DNA from: AP-15 sp963812675
Lineage (GTDB): Bacteria > Pseudomonadota > Alphaproteobacteria > ATCC43930 > CGMCC-115725
Direction: 5' to 3'
NCBI GenBank assembly: GCA_963812675.1
Contig: CAWEWR010000024.1
Coordinates: 372,001-436,000, forward strand
Length of the DNA stretch: 64,000 nt
In this document: positions 33,327-42,012 of the stretch, one piece after another
Numbering within the stretch: the stretch's first letter is position 1
How the letters are laid out: each line of letters opens with the position of its first letter
The notes under the pieces: generated by a model
What the model saw: only the letters and a program-made list of their open reading frames with translations
Databases searched by the model: none
Told to the model about the DNA's origin: nothing
Position numbers and translations under genes: made by a program

Positions 33327-34226
33327 ATGGACAGGAAACAGACCGTCCTCGCTAACGCTAGAGCTGAGATCCGATTTACTCGTGCATATAGAGAATATCT
33401 ATTACGATACAAGGACGATCCGAATGCTTGGTTTGCCAGAGATAGGGGTGATGCATTTCTAGGGGAACTTGGGAGTGAATGGAACTCAATTTTTATAGAA
33501 TATCTTCAAGAGTTTTATTATTTATACTTACAGCAACTTGGAGTTGAGATAGACGACAAAATAAACGTGGAACTTACCGACTCTCGTCGTGGTTCATGGA
33601 TCATGGAAGCGGTTCTAACAATGTTTGGTACTGTGGGAACCGCATATCACGTCTTAAAAGCAGTAGGAGAGCTCCCGAAAATCGCAGACGGGATCGAAGA
33701 AACAAAGGATCGCGTTCAGAGTAGGCTCTCGACCATATTTCAACCTAGGATCCGCGAAAGAATTGAACCCTATTTGGGACAAGCAAAACCATCTATGCTT
33801 AGTCTTGAGGACGGGTTTGAGCAGAAATCGCCCCCGACTTCCGTCGTCAACGTGTCATTCTTTATTGACGCGCGGCCGCTGCGCAGCTTGACCCCCGATA
33901 AAGTCCACAGCCATTCCATTCATTTAGCGGTGGGCCTCTCACGCTCCTCATTGTCTGTTGAGAACCTGGGTGAAACGCAGCTTGCTAATCTTCGAATTGG
34001 TCTCTTCAAATCGAATGCTGAGATGCACCAGTGGGCATTCGCCGAAGCCTATTCAAAGACGGTGCCGACATTAAACAAAAGACAGACGATCTCGTTCTCC
34101 ATCACGGAGTTCGAAAAATCTGGCAAGGGGGCTAAGTTGGCATTAGATGAGAACAATCCTTTATATGTTGACTGCTGGGTCCAAGATAATAATGGAATCT
34201 ACCTATTCAATTTCTTCCTTGAGTAG
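33327..34226 (+). CDS. unrecognised protein, AT-rich cassette gene 2
   Basis: I do not recognise it. It has 299 aa. The N-terminal helical part (about 1-75) is rich in Tyr and Arg. A hydrophobic segment follows (SWIMEAVLTMFGTVGTAYHV, about 90-110), then a charged coil (about 115-140). The C-terminal 130 residues look like a beta-sandwich, with SVENLGETQLANLRIGLF reminiscent of Ig/CARDB-like repeats. ATG 33327 follows a GGGAGAG site. It is even more AT-rich than gene 1 and uses A/T-ending codons unlike the flanking genes. It is probably co-transcribed with gene 1 as an effector or partner (inference). Confidence 0.76.
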   Translation: MDRKQTVLANARAEIRFTRAYREYLLRYKDDPNAWFARDRGDAFLGELGSEWNSIFIEYLQEFYYLYLQQLGVEIDDKINVELTDSRRGSWIMEAVLTMFGTVGTAYHVLKAVGELPKIADGIEETKDRVQSRLSTIFQPRIRERIEPYLGQAKPSMLSLEDGFEQKSPPTSVVNVSFFIDARPLRSLTPDKVHSHSIHLAVGLSRSSLSVENLGETQLANLRIGLFKSNAEMHQWAFAEAYSKTVPTLNKRQTISFSITEFEKSGKGAKLALDENNPLYVDCWVQDNNGIYLFNFFLE

Positions 34227-34484
34227 CGTAACGAAAGAATCCACTGACCGATTGTGTCCTCGGGTTTCACGTTGCCCAAACGACGCAATCCCATTAACCG
34301 CGTGTAGATCGCGCTTGGGTGAATCGACGGCGCTTGTCGATAACCTCACAGCGGCCCTCTACGCGGCGCTCTAGGTCGCGGTTACGACCTCCGGCGCTAT
34401 GTAGCAGGTGCAACCGTCCGAAGCCTGGCGTCACGTCGGCGGGTTCCGTTACGCTACCACCCGTCGTACACCGTTAGTACTTTC

Positions 34485-36098
34485 CTATGCCGCCAGCCGT
34501 TGTCGCGCGGCGCCTTTGATGATCGCGGCGCCCTTCTCGGCGATCATGATTGTCGGCGCGTTGGTGTTGGTCGAGGTGACAGCCGGCATCACCGAGGCGT
34601 CGATGACGCGCAGCCCGTCGAGGCCGTGCACGCGCAATTCGCTGTCGACGACGCTCATCGGGTGCGAGCCCATCAGGCAGGTGCAGCTGGCGTGATAGCA
34701 GGTGCCGCCGTTTCGCCGGGCGTAATCGAGCAATTCGTCGTCGGTCTGGATTTGCGGGCCGGGCAGGGTCTCTTCGCGCACGAAGCGCTGCAAGGCGGGG
34801 GCGGCGAAGAGCCGGCGCGCCAAGCGCAGGCCGCCGATGATGGCGCGGCGGTCGCTTTCCTCTGACAGATAGCGCGGATTGATCGCCGGCGCGTCGCCCG
34901 GGCGGTTCGACTTGGCCTCGACATAGCCGCGCGACAGGGGGCGCATCTGCCAGGCTCCGGCGCTGAGGCCGGGCGTTTCCTCCAGTTCGCCGATCTGGCC
35001 TCCCTTGAAGCTGCCGGGAGCGAAGGTGCATTGCACATCGGGGGTCGCCAATTCCTCCAAGACCTTGACCGAGGCGGCGACGATCGAGGGGCTGTAGGTC
35101 AGGATGCCCTTGCCGGTGAAGAGCCAGCGCATGACCTCGCCGGCCAAGGGCAGACCGCGCGAGCGCTCGTTGGCGGTCTGCGCGCCGACCACCGGGTAGG
35201 AGACGCGCGCGACGTAATGGTCCTGCATGTTCTTGCCGACGCCGCGCAATTCGTGCACGACGGGCACGCCGATCCGGCCGAGATGCTCGGGATCGCCGAC
35301 CCCCGACAATTGCAGGATGTGCGGCGAGCCGATCGCGCCGGCCGACAGGATCACCTCGCGCGCCGCATCGACCCGCTCGACGCGGCCATTGCGCGAGAAT
35401 TCGACGCCGGTCGCGCGATTGCCGTCGAATACGACGCGGTGCACCAGTGCGTTGGTCACGAGCTGCAAGTTCGGCCGCTTCAATGCCGGGTGCAGATAGG
35501 TGCGCGCCGTGCTGGCACGGCGGCGGCCGCCGCGGGTCTGCTGGCACCAGCCGATGCAGTCTTTGTGGCCCGGCGGCAGGTCGTTGAGGTCCTCGCGGTA
35601 CTCGAGCCCGATCTCCTTGCCGGCTTCGAGCACGGTTGCGCAGATCGCCGGCCGGTCGGTCTTCGAGGTGAAGAGCGGCCCTTCCTTGCCGCGTGCCTCG
35701 CTGCCGTCGCCCTCCCAGCGCTCGGCCTGGCGGAAATAGGGCAGGCAATCGTCCCACGACCAGCCGCGATTGCCGAGTTGCGCCCAGTGGTCGTAATCCT
35801 CGGGTTGGCCGCGGATGTAAATGAGCCCGTTAATCGAGGAAGAGCCGCCGATCACCCGGCCGCGGGTATAGACAATCGCGCGGCCGTTGGTGCCGGGATC
35901 CGGCTCGGCGCGAAACTTCCATGTCAGGGTATCGTGGTCGAGCATCTTGTAGAACCCGGCCGGGATGTGAATGAGCGGGTTCCAGTCGCGCCCGCCCGCC
36001 TCGATCAGCAAGACTTTGGTTTGGGGATCTTCGGTCAGCCGGTTGGCCAGCACGCAGCCGGCCGAGCCCGCCCCGATGATGATGTAATCCGCCTGCAT
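34485..36098 (-). CDS. GMC-family FAD oxidoreductase (choline dehydrogenase-like)
   Basis: A 537-aa intact GMC enzyme. The FAD-binding GAGSAGCV lies at residues 9-16, followed by the GRVIGGSSSINGLIYIRG signature 1. Signature 2 is GAIGSPHILQLSGVG. The catalytic His469 (CYHASC) and Asn near 511-513 (STNTNAP) are present. Oxidises an alcohol, passing electrons to a quinone or oxygen. Three decayed relatives lie 3-6 kb away on the same strand, so it is the surviving copy of an expanded group. ATG 36098 is used. Confidence 0.9.
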   Translation of the reverse strand: MQADYIIIGAGSAGCVLANRLTEDPQTKVLLIEAGGRDWNPLIHIPAGFYKMLDHDTLTWKFRAEPDPGTNGRAIVYTRGRVIGGSSSINGLIYIRGQPEDYDHWAQLGNRGWSWDDCLPYFRQAERWEGDGSEARGKEGPLFTSKTDRPAICATVLEAGKEIGLEYREDLNDLPPGHKDCIGWCQQTRGGRRRASTARTYLHPALKRPNLQLVTNALVHRVVFDGNRATGVEFSRNGRVERVDAAREVILSAGAIGSPHILQLSGVGDPEHLGRIGVPVVHELRGVGKNMQDHYVARVSYPVVGAQTANERSRGLPLAGEVMRWLFTGKGILTYSPSIVAASVKVLEELATPDVQCTFAPGSFKGGQIGELEETPGLSAGAWQMRPLSRGYVEAKSNRPGDAPAINPRYLSEESDRRAIIGGLRLARRLFAAPALQRFVREETLPGPQIQTDDELLDYARRNGGTCYHASCTCLMGSHPMSVVDSELRVHGLDGLRVIDASVMPAVTSTNTNAPTIMIAEKGAAIIKGAARQRLAA

Positions 36099-36171
36099 CT
36101 TCCGCGCTCCCTCCGGCTGCTTATTCGCGTACAGTTTAGTGACGAGAATGCCAGCGGAGCAACGGTGTCGC

Positions 36172-36606
36172 TCAGGCGCGCATCCGCGAGATATCGCGAA
36201 GAACGCTCGCTTCCAGCTCCTTTTCGTCGAGCCGGTGCTTCACCAGATCGCCGATGCTGACGATGCCCTTCAGCTCGCTGCCCTCGATCACCGGGAAGTG
36301 ACGGATTCGCGCTGTCGTCATCGTCGCAAGCACGGCATCGATGCGATCGGAGGGGCGGCAGGTGAGGATCGGCGTCGACATCAGTTGTTGGACCTGAAAG
36401 CCGAGCACGGCGGCACCGTCACGGGCTATCGCCTTGATGAAATCCCGCTCCGAGAAGATGCCGACCGGCTTCATCCACCGGTCCTCCACCACGAGGGCAC
36501 CGATGCGATGCTCAGCCAGCTTGCGGACCGCAAGCCCCACGCTATCGGCGGGGTGTATCCTCTCAACGTGATGGCCCTTGGTCCGCAACACATCGGAAAT
36601 AAACAT
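36172..36606 (-). CDS. CBS-domain pair protein
   Basis: A 144-aa protein made of two CBS repeats (residues about 10-65 and 75-135), each with the usual sequence blocks (VGIFSERDF and LKGIVSIGDLVK). Such pairs bind adenine nucleotides or NAD and report energy state. ATG 36606 follows AGGAGG; the upstream 39 codons are an unsupported extension. It is divergent from the alpha/beta hydrolase gene, with 181 bases between starts. Confidence 0.88.
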   Translation of the reverse strand: MFISDVLRTKGHHVERIHPADSVGLAVRKLAEHRIGALVVEDRWMKPVGIFSERDFIKAIARDGAAVLGFQVQQLMSTPILTCRPSDRIDAVLATMTTARIRHFPVIEGSELKGIVSIGDLVKHRLDEKELEASVLRDISRMRA

Positions 36607-36787
36607 GGCTGCCTCCTGCAATCTGGAGCGCGGCCTCGGGCTCTGTCTCGGACGGCCACTGCTCGCAAGCGGTTCCCCGGTACCTAGATGGGGATTTGGC
36701 GATGCATTACCCGAAGGATGCATTAATGTAGGGTGGAAGAGCGGAAGCGCGTTCCGCCAATATCCGCCCCACCAAGGAGAACCCCCA

Positions 36788-37570
36788 ATGCCGTTCTACG
36801 AAAAAGGCAATGTCCGCATCCATTATGAAGAGGTCGGCTCCGGCTTCCCGCTGATGGTCATCCCGGGCGGCGGGCTCAACTCGACGGTCGCAGGCCTCGC
36901 GAACCATCCCTTCAACGCAATGGACGAGTTCAAGAACGAGTACCGCGTCATCACCGCGGATCTGCGCAACGCCAATGGCGGCCAGTCCTCGGGGCCGCTC
37001 GAGATCGACCGGCCGTGGGATGCCTACACCGACGACCATATCGGCCTGATGGAGCACCTCGGGATCCGCGAGTTCATGGTGCTGGGCTTTTGCATCGGCG
37101 GCCCGTTCATCTGGAACCTCTTGAAGCGGGCGCCGGGACGCATCGTCGCCGGCGTGCTGGCGCAGCCGAGCGGCTTCCGCCCGACGATGCCGGACCTCTT
37201 CTACCAGAACAACATCAAGGGCTGGGGACCGCCACTGTGCGAGCGCCGCCCCGACGTCACGATGGAACAGGTCGATGCGTTCCTCAATAAGATGTACCGC
37301 AGCAACGCCGATTTCGTGTTCACCGTGGCGCGCGATTTCGTAAAGAGCTGCCAGACGCCGGTCCTCATACTGCCCGACGACGTCCCTGCCCACCCCTACG
37401 CGGTGGCGTTGGAGAGCGCGCATCTCGCGCCCAATGCGCAAGTCAGCATCTATCCGTGGAAGGCGAACCCGGAGCAGATCCAGCTCGCGCTGCGCCACGT
37501 GCGCGCGTTTCTCAAGGCAAATCGGCCGGCGAGCGCGGCGCAACAACCGCTGGCTGCCGCCGCCCAATAA
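36788..37570 (+). CDS. alpha/beta hydrolase with Cys nucleophile
   Basis: A 260-aa alpha/beta hydrolase fold. The oxyanion HG-like segment is IPGGGLNS (residues 25-32) and the nucleophile elbow is LGFCIGG, with Cys102 where most family members have Ser. Dienelactone hydrolases use such a Cys. An Asp candidate is in LILPDDVPAHP; the His is less clear. ATG 36788 follows AAGGAG. Substrate unknown. It stands alone on the plus strand before the YejAB genes, which run opposite. Confidence 0.82.
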   Translation: MPFYEKGNVRIHYEEVGSGFPLMVIPGGGLNSTVAGLANHPFNAMDEFKNEYRVITADLRNANGGQSSGPLEIDRPWDAYTDDHIGLMEHLGIREFMVLGFCIGGPFIWNLLKRAPGRIVAGVLAQPSGFRPTMPDLFYQNNIKGWGPPLCERRPDVTMEQVDAFLNKMYRSNADFVFTVARDFVKSCQTPVLILPDDVPAHPYAVALESAHLAPNAQVSIYPWKANPEQIQLALRHVRAFLKANRPASAAQQPLAAAAQ

Positions 37571-37573
37571 GCT

Positions 37574-38662
37574 TCAGACTCGGCGGGCGGCGAAATCGAT
37601 GCGGGGGTCGATCAGCATGTAGGTCAGATCGCTGATCAGTTTTAGGAGGAGCCCGATCAAGGTGAAGACGTAGAGCGTCGCGAACATGATCGGGTAGTCG
37701 CGGTTGATCGCCGCCTCGAAACCGAGGAGGCCGAGGCCGTCGAGCGAGAAGATGACCTCGATCAAGAGCGAGCCGGTGAACAGGATGCCGATCAGCGCCG
37801 CCGGAAAGCCGGCGACGACCAGCAGCATCGCATTGCGGAACACATGGCCGTAGAGCACGCGGCGTTCGGTCAGCCCCTTGGAGCGGGCGGTCAAGACGTA
37901 TTGCTTGTTGATCTCTTCCAGGAAGCAGTTCTTGGTCAGCATCGCCAGAGTCGCAAACCCGGAGATCACCAATGCGGTGATCGGCAATGCGATGTGCCAG
38001 AAATAATCGGCGATGCGCATTGGCCAGGACAATGACGCCCAATTGTCGCTGACGAGGCCGCGCAATGGGAAGATCGAGAAGTAGCTGCCGCCGGCGAACA
38101 ACACGATCAGCAATACGGCGAAGAGAAAGCTCGGCACTGCATAGCCGACGATGATGACGGCGCTGGTCCACACGTCGAACCTGCTGCCGTCGCGCACTGC
38201 TTTCCTAATGCCGAGCGGGATCGAGACGAGATAGGTGATGAGGGTGGTCCACAACCCGATCGAGATCGAGACCGGCAGTTTGTCCTTGATCAGATCGACG
38301 ACCCGACGGTCGCGGAAGAAGCTGTTGCCGAAATCGAAGGTGATATAGTTGCGCATCATCAACCAGAAACGCTCGAGCGGCGGCTTGTCGAAGCCGTATT
38401 GCTTTTCGAGCTCCTTGATCAGCGCCGGGTCGAGACCGCGCGCGCCGCGATAACGGGTATCGCTGCCGCCGATCTGGGTCTTGAACTCGCCGGTGCCGCC
38501 GCTGACCCGCTCGGTCGCGCTGACGTCACCGCCCTTGAGCTTCGAGATCATCTGCTCGACCGGCCCGCCCGGCGCCGCCTGCACGATGACGAAGTTGACG
38601 ACCATGATTGCGAAGAGGGTCGGGATGATCAGCGCAATACGGCGGATCGCGTACGCGATCAT
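37574..38662 (-). CDS. yejB: peptide ABC transporter permease (YejB-like)
   Basis: A 362-aa DppB-type permease of the YejABEF class. It has the first helix ALIIPTLFAIMVVNFVIVQAAPGGP, a long periplasmic insert (about 40-105) typical of YejB, and the EAA loop (TARSKGLTERRVLYGHVFRNA). It pairs with the YejA-like binding protein upstream, separated by an R1 repeat. YejE and YejF, the other permease and the ATPase, are not in the window on this side, because the next gene downstream runs opposite. The system is therefore split. Confidence 0.9.
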   Translation of the reverse strand: MIAYAIRRIALIIPTLFAIMVVNFVIVQAAPGGPVEQMISKLKGGDVSATERVSGGTGEFKTQIGGSDTRYRGARGLDPALIKELEKQYGFDKPPLERFWLMMRNYITFDFGNSFFRDRRVVDLIKDKLPVSISIGLWTTLITYLVSIPLGIRKAVRDGSRFDVWTSAVIIVGYAVPSFLFAVLLIVLFAGGSYFSIFPLRGLVSDNWASLSWPMRIADYFWHIALPITALVISGFATLAMLTKNCFLEEINKQYVLTARSKGLTERRVLYGHVFRNAMLLVVAGFPAALIGILFTGSLLIEVIFSLDGLGLLGFEAAINRDYPIMFATLYVFTLIGLLLKLISDLTYMLIDPRIDFAARRV

Positions 38663-38666
38663 GTGG

Positions 38667-38756
38667 CACCCTCACCCACCAAGCCCTGTGGGCTTGGTCC
38701 ACCCTCTCCCGCAATGCGGGAGAGGGTGCTGAGCGCAGCGAAGCTGGTGAGGGTCA
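38667..38756. repeat. palindromic repeat family R1 (copy f), between yejA and yejB
   Basis: CACCAAGCCCTGTGGGCTTGG, then CCCTCTCCCGCAATGCGGGAGAGGG, then GCTGAGCGCAGCGAAG and TGGTGAGGG. Same order of parts as the copies near 5.1 and 14.7 kb. Confidence 0.85.
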
Positions 38757-40586
38757 CTGCTTTGTCACTTCGCCTTTCTTGGCCTCGACCGCCTGCTCGG
38801 CAGTGGGGTCGATCCACCAGGTCTCCAGGCCGACCGCGTATTTCGGCGAGACCGAGGGGCGGCGGAACTTATCCCAATGGGCGACGCGGAACGCCGCGAT
38901 GTGGTAATGCGGGACCAGGTAATAGCCGTACTGGAGCACCCGGTCGAGGGCATGCGTGTGGGCCACCAGGCTCGCCCGGTCGGGTGCCCGAACCAGCTCC
39001 TCGATCAGCTCGTCGACAACCTTGCTCTTGATGCCCATCAGGTTGCGGCTGCCTTGCTCGTCGGCGGATTGCGAGCCCCAATCATCGCGCTGCTCGTTGC
39101 CCGGGGACAAGGATTCGCCGAAGGCGACCACCGCCATGTCGTAGTCGAAGGTCTCCATGCGCTTCTGGTATTGCGCATTGTCGATGGTGCGCACGCGGGC
39201 CGTGATCCCCATCCGCTCGAGGTTCTTCGCAAAGGGCAGAACGATCCGCTCGAACTGCGGATTGTCGAGCAGGATTTCGAATTCGAAGGGCTGGCCGGTC
39301 TCGTCATTGACGAGCTTCTCGCCCTTGAAGGTCCAGCCGGCCTCCTTCAGCAATTTCAATGCCGCGCGCACGCCGTCACGGATGTTGCCCGAGCCATCGT
39401 ATTTCGGCGGGTCGTACTCGGTTGTGAAGACCTGGTCGGGGATCTGCCCGCGGTACTTTTCGAGGATCTTCAATTCCTCGCCCTGCGGCAACCCGGTTGC
39501 CGCCAACTCCGAATTATCGAAATAGCTGCGCGTACGCTTGTAGGCGCCGTAAAACAAATTCGTGTTCGACCATTCGAAATCGAAGGCATAGGCCAAGGCC
39601 TCGCGCACCCGCGGATCCTGGAACAACGGCCGGCGCAGATTGTACGCGAAACCCTGCATGCCGCTCGGCAATCCGTTCGGGATCTCTTCCTTCTTGATCA
39701 GGCCGGCACGCAAGGCCGGGCTGTCGTACCCGGTCGCCCAATCCTTCGATGAGTTTTCGAGCTTCACGTCGAACTGGCCGGCCTTGAAGGCTTCGAGCGC
39801 GATCGTCGCGTCGCGGTAATAGTCGTAACGGATCGTGTCGACATTGTAGCGGCCCTTCATAACCGGCAGATCCGCCGCCCAGTAATCGGCAACCCGGCGA
39901 TAGGTGATCGAGCGCCCGGGGTCGACCAATTCGATCTTGTAGGGGCCGCTGCCGAGCGGCGGGTCGAGCGTCGTCTTCTCGAAATCGCGCCCCGACCAAT
40001 ACGCCTTCGACAATACCGGCATCTGCCCCAGGATCTGCGGCAATTCGCGGTTCTCGGCCGATTTGAACGAGAACCGGACGCCGCGCTCGCCCTCTTTCTC
40101 CACCTTGGTGACGTCGCCGTAATAGGAGCGGTAGGAGGGAGCGCCCCTGGTGCGCAATGTCTCGAACGTCCAGACAACGTCCTCGGGCGTCATCGGGGTT
40201 CCATCGTGAAAGCGCGCCTCCTTGCGCAAGGTGTAGAGCACCGAAAGCTTGTCGGGGGCGAGCTCGATCTTCTCGGCGACGAGGCCGTATTCGCTGCTCG
40301 GCTCGTCCTCGGAGGCCACTGCCAAGGTGTCGAATATTTGACCCACCCCTGCCGCCGGAACGCCTTTGACGACAAAAGGGTTGAGGGTGTCGAAGGTGCC
40401 GATCGCGAAGAGGCGCATCGTGCCGCCCTTCGGGGCGTCCGGGTTGACGTAATCGAAATTCTTGAAGTCCGGGCCGTATTTGAGGTCGCCGAACAGCGAC
40501 ATGCCCGGCGTCGTGGCCGCGGCTGCGGCAGCGGCCAGTCCAAGTGATAGAACGAGCGCGACGAGGGTTGCAGGGACTTTGCGCAT
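38754..40586 (-). CDS. yejA: extracellular peptide-binding protein (YejA-like)
   Basis: A 610-aa periplasmic family-5 solute-binding protein with a signal peptide (residues 1-24, cleavage near AAAAATT). It has the YejA start MSLFGDLKYGPDFKNFDYVNPDAPKGG and EKYRGQIPDQVFTTEYDPP further on. Captures oligopeptides or microcin C-like compounds for the YejB permease. Its 3' end overlaps an R1 repeat by three bases, and the repeat separates it from yejB; attenuation or RNA stability effects are possible. Confidence 0.92.
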   Translation of the reverse strand: MRKVPATLVALVLSLGLAAAAAAATTPGMSLFGDLKYGPDFKNFDYVNPDAPKGGTMRLFAIGTFDTLNPFVVKGVPAAGVGQIFDTLAVASEDEPSSEYGLVAEKIELAPDKLSVLYTLRKEARFHDGTPMTPEDVVWTFETLRTRGAPSYRSYYGDVTKVEKEGERGVRFSFKSAENRELPQILGQMPVLSKAYWSGRDFEKTTLDPPLGSGPYKIELVDPGRSITYRRVADYWAADLPVMKGRYNVDTIRYDYYRDATIALEAFKAGQFDVKLENSSKDWATGYDSPALRAGLIKKEEIPNGLPSGMQGFAYNLRRPLFQDPRVREALAYAFDFEWSNTNLFYGAYKRTRSYFDNSELAATGLPQGEELKILEKYRGQIPDQVFTTEYDPPKYDGSGNIRDGVRAALKLLKEAGWTFKGEKLVNDETGQPFEFEILLDNPQFERIVLPFAKNLERMGITARVRTIDNAQYQKRMETFDYDMAVVAFGESLSPGNEQRDDWGSQSADEQGSRNLMGIKSKVVDELIEELVRAPDRASLVAHTHALDRVLQYGYYLVPHYHIAAFRVAHWDKFRRPSVSPKYAVGLETWWIDPTAEQAVEAKKGEVTKQ

Positions 40587-40608
40587 TGCTGAACTCCGGG
40601 CGAACGGC

Positions 40609-41388
40609 TCAAGCGCCGATGAGCTCGAGCGCGGTCCGATGCGTGCGGCGGTCGCCGGCTACCAGGATGCGGCCGTCCGAGGCGATATCGAGATCGGCCC
40701 CGCGCCAATCGGTGGCGAGGCCTCCCGCCCCCTCGACGATCGGAACCATCGCGCAGAAATCGTATGGCTTGAGGCTCGCTTCAAGAACGATGTCGATGAA
40801 GCCGGCGGCAAGGAGACCATAGGCATAGCAATCGGCGCCGAAGCGCGTGAGCTTGACCGCGCCCGACACTCGGGCGAAGGCAGCGGCGTCTCCTTCCTTG
40901 AACATGTCGGGGGTCGTGGCAAAGAGCGTGGCGCCAGCGAGCGCGGGACACGCCCGGCAGCGAACCACAGCACCGTTCAAGGTCGTCGGACGACCGGCAA
41001 CCCCGACCCAACGCTCACGCGAAATTGGCTGGTCGATAATGCCGAGGATCGGCCGCTTGGCGCGGGTCAGCGCAATCAACGTGCCGAACAGCGGAACCCC
41101 GCTGATGAAGGATTTCGTCCCGTCGATCGGGTCCAATGTCCACACGAACTCGGCATTCTCGCGCATCCGGCCGAACTCTTCCCCAACGATGCCATGCTCT
41201 GGGAAACGGCTCTCGATCAACGATCGCATCGCTTGTTCGGCCGCGCGGTCGGCCGCCGTTACCGGGGTCAGGTCGGCCTTGTCGTCTACCGTGAGCGGTT
41301 GCCGAAAATACGGCCGGATCGCCTCGCCCGCCGCGTCGGCGAGCCTGAGCGCGAGCGCAATAAAGTCATCGAGCTCGTGCGGTCGCAC
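40609..41388 (-). CDS. hisN: histidinol-phosphatase (inositol monophosphatase family)
   Basis: A 259-aa IMPase-fold enzyme. Metal-site motifs are GEE (69-71) and DPIDGTKSF (86-94). The C-terminal KPYDFCAMVPIVEGAGG takes the place of the usual WDxAA. The length and FISGVPLFGTLIAL segment fit HisN-type histidinol-phosphatase, which acts in the last steps of His synthesis. The GTG at 41388 was chosen because it opens directly before the conserved N-terminal helix; I see no clear Shine-Dalgarno. It lies six bases from the cytochrome c stop, so the two share a transcript. Confidence 0.8.
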   Translation of the reverse strand: MRPHELDDFIALALRLADAAGEAIRPYFRQPLTVDDKADLTPVTAADRAAEQAMRSLIESRFPEHGIVGEEFGRMRENAEFVWTLDPIDGTKSFISGVPLFGTLIALTRAKRPILGIIDQPISRERWVGVAGRPTTLNGAVVRCRACPALAGATLFATTPDMFKEGDAAAFARVSGAVKLTRFGADCYAYGLLAAGFIDIVLEASLKPYDFCAMVPIVEGAGGLATDWRGADLDIASDGRILVAGDRRTHRTALELIGA

Positions 41389-41393
41389 GGAGA

Positions 41394-41912
41394 CTATTTC
41401 AGTGTCTCGAGATAGGCGATGACATCGGCGCGATCCTGGCCCTTGGGGATACCGGCAAAGGTCATTTTGGTGCCCTTGATCATGGCCTGCGGCTTCCACA
41501 GCCAATCATTGAGCTTTTCCGGATCCCATTTTTCGCCCTTATGCGCTTCCATCGCCGCCGAGAATTGATATCCCGGCACCTCGGCCATGGCCTCCTCGGT
41601 AATCCCCCACAGGTTCGGCCCGATCTTGTTCGGCCCGCCCTTGGTGAAGGTGTGGCAGGCGGCGCAAACCTTGGCCACCTGCTCGCCTTTTTTTGGATCG
41701 GCCTTGGCGAGCAATGGCCCGATCGGCTCGGGCCCAGCTGCCGCCCCCTCCGCGGGCGCGCTCGCGCTCGGTTCGGCGCCCGCCACGACAAAGACCGGCT
41801 TTTCGAGTTCCTTCGGGCGGACCAGCTGACCTGCCAGTATCCCCGACGCCATTGCGACGATCATCGCCGTGAGCACCGAGGCAATGATCTTGTTCCACTC
41901 GAATGACGACAT
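41394..41912 (-). CDS. membrane-anchored class I cytochrome c (CycM-like)
   Basis: A 172-aa protein with one N-terminal membrane anchor (residues 8-30) and an Ala/Pro/Glu linker. The heme motif is CAACH (Cys83, Cys86, His87), and Met150 (KGTKMTFAG) is the likely axial ligand. It acts at the periplasmic face as an electron carrier, probably to an oxidase. Divergent from kdsB, as in many alphaproteobacteria where this gene, kdsB and pheA lie together. Confidence 0.9.
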   Translation of the reverse strand: MSSFEWNKIIASVLTAMIVAMASGILAGQLVRPKELEKPVFVVAGAEPSASAPAEGAAAGPEPIGPLLAKADPKKGEQVAKVCAACHTFTKGGPNKIGPNLWGITEEAMAEVPGYQFSAAMEAHKGEKWDPEKLNDWLWKPQAMIKGTKMTFAGIPKGQDRADVIAYLETLK

Positions 41913-42012
41913 CGATGCCCGAACCTCCCGCGTCCAGACCGAATTATCACGCTTCCGGCGCCTGGACGAACCGGGCATCTTGTCGCTATCGAAGCAGGAT
42001 CAAGCAATACCC

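Noticed and set aside
37574..38662. YejB as the missing permease for the four-binding-protein operon
   Set aside because: Its sequence is YejB-specific, it sits with YejA, and it is 6 kb away in another transcript.
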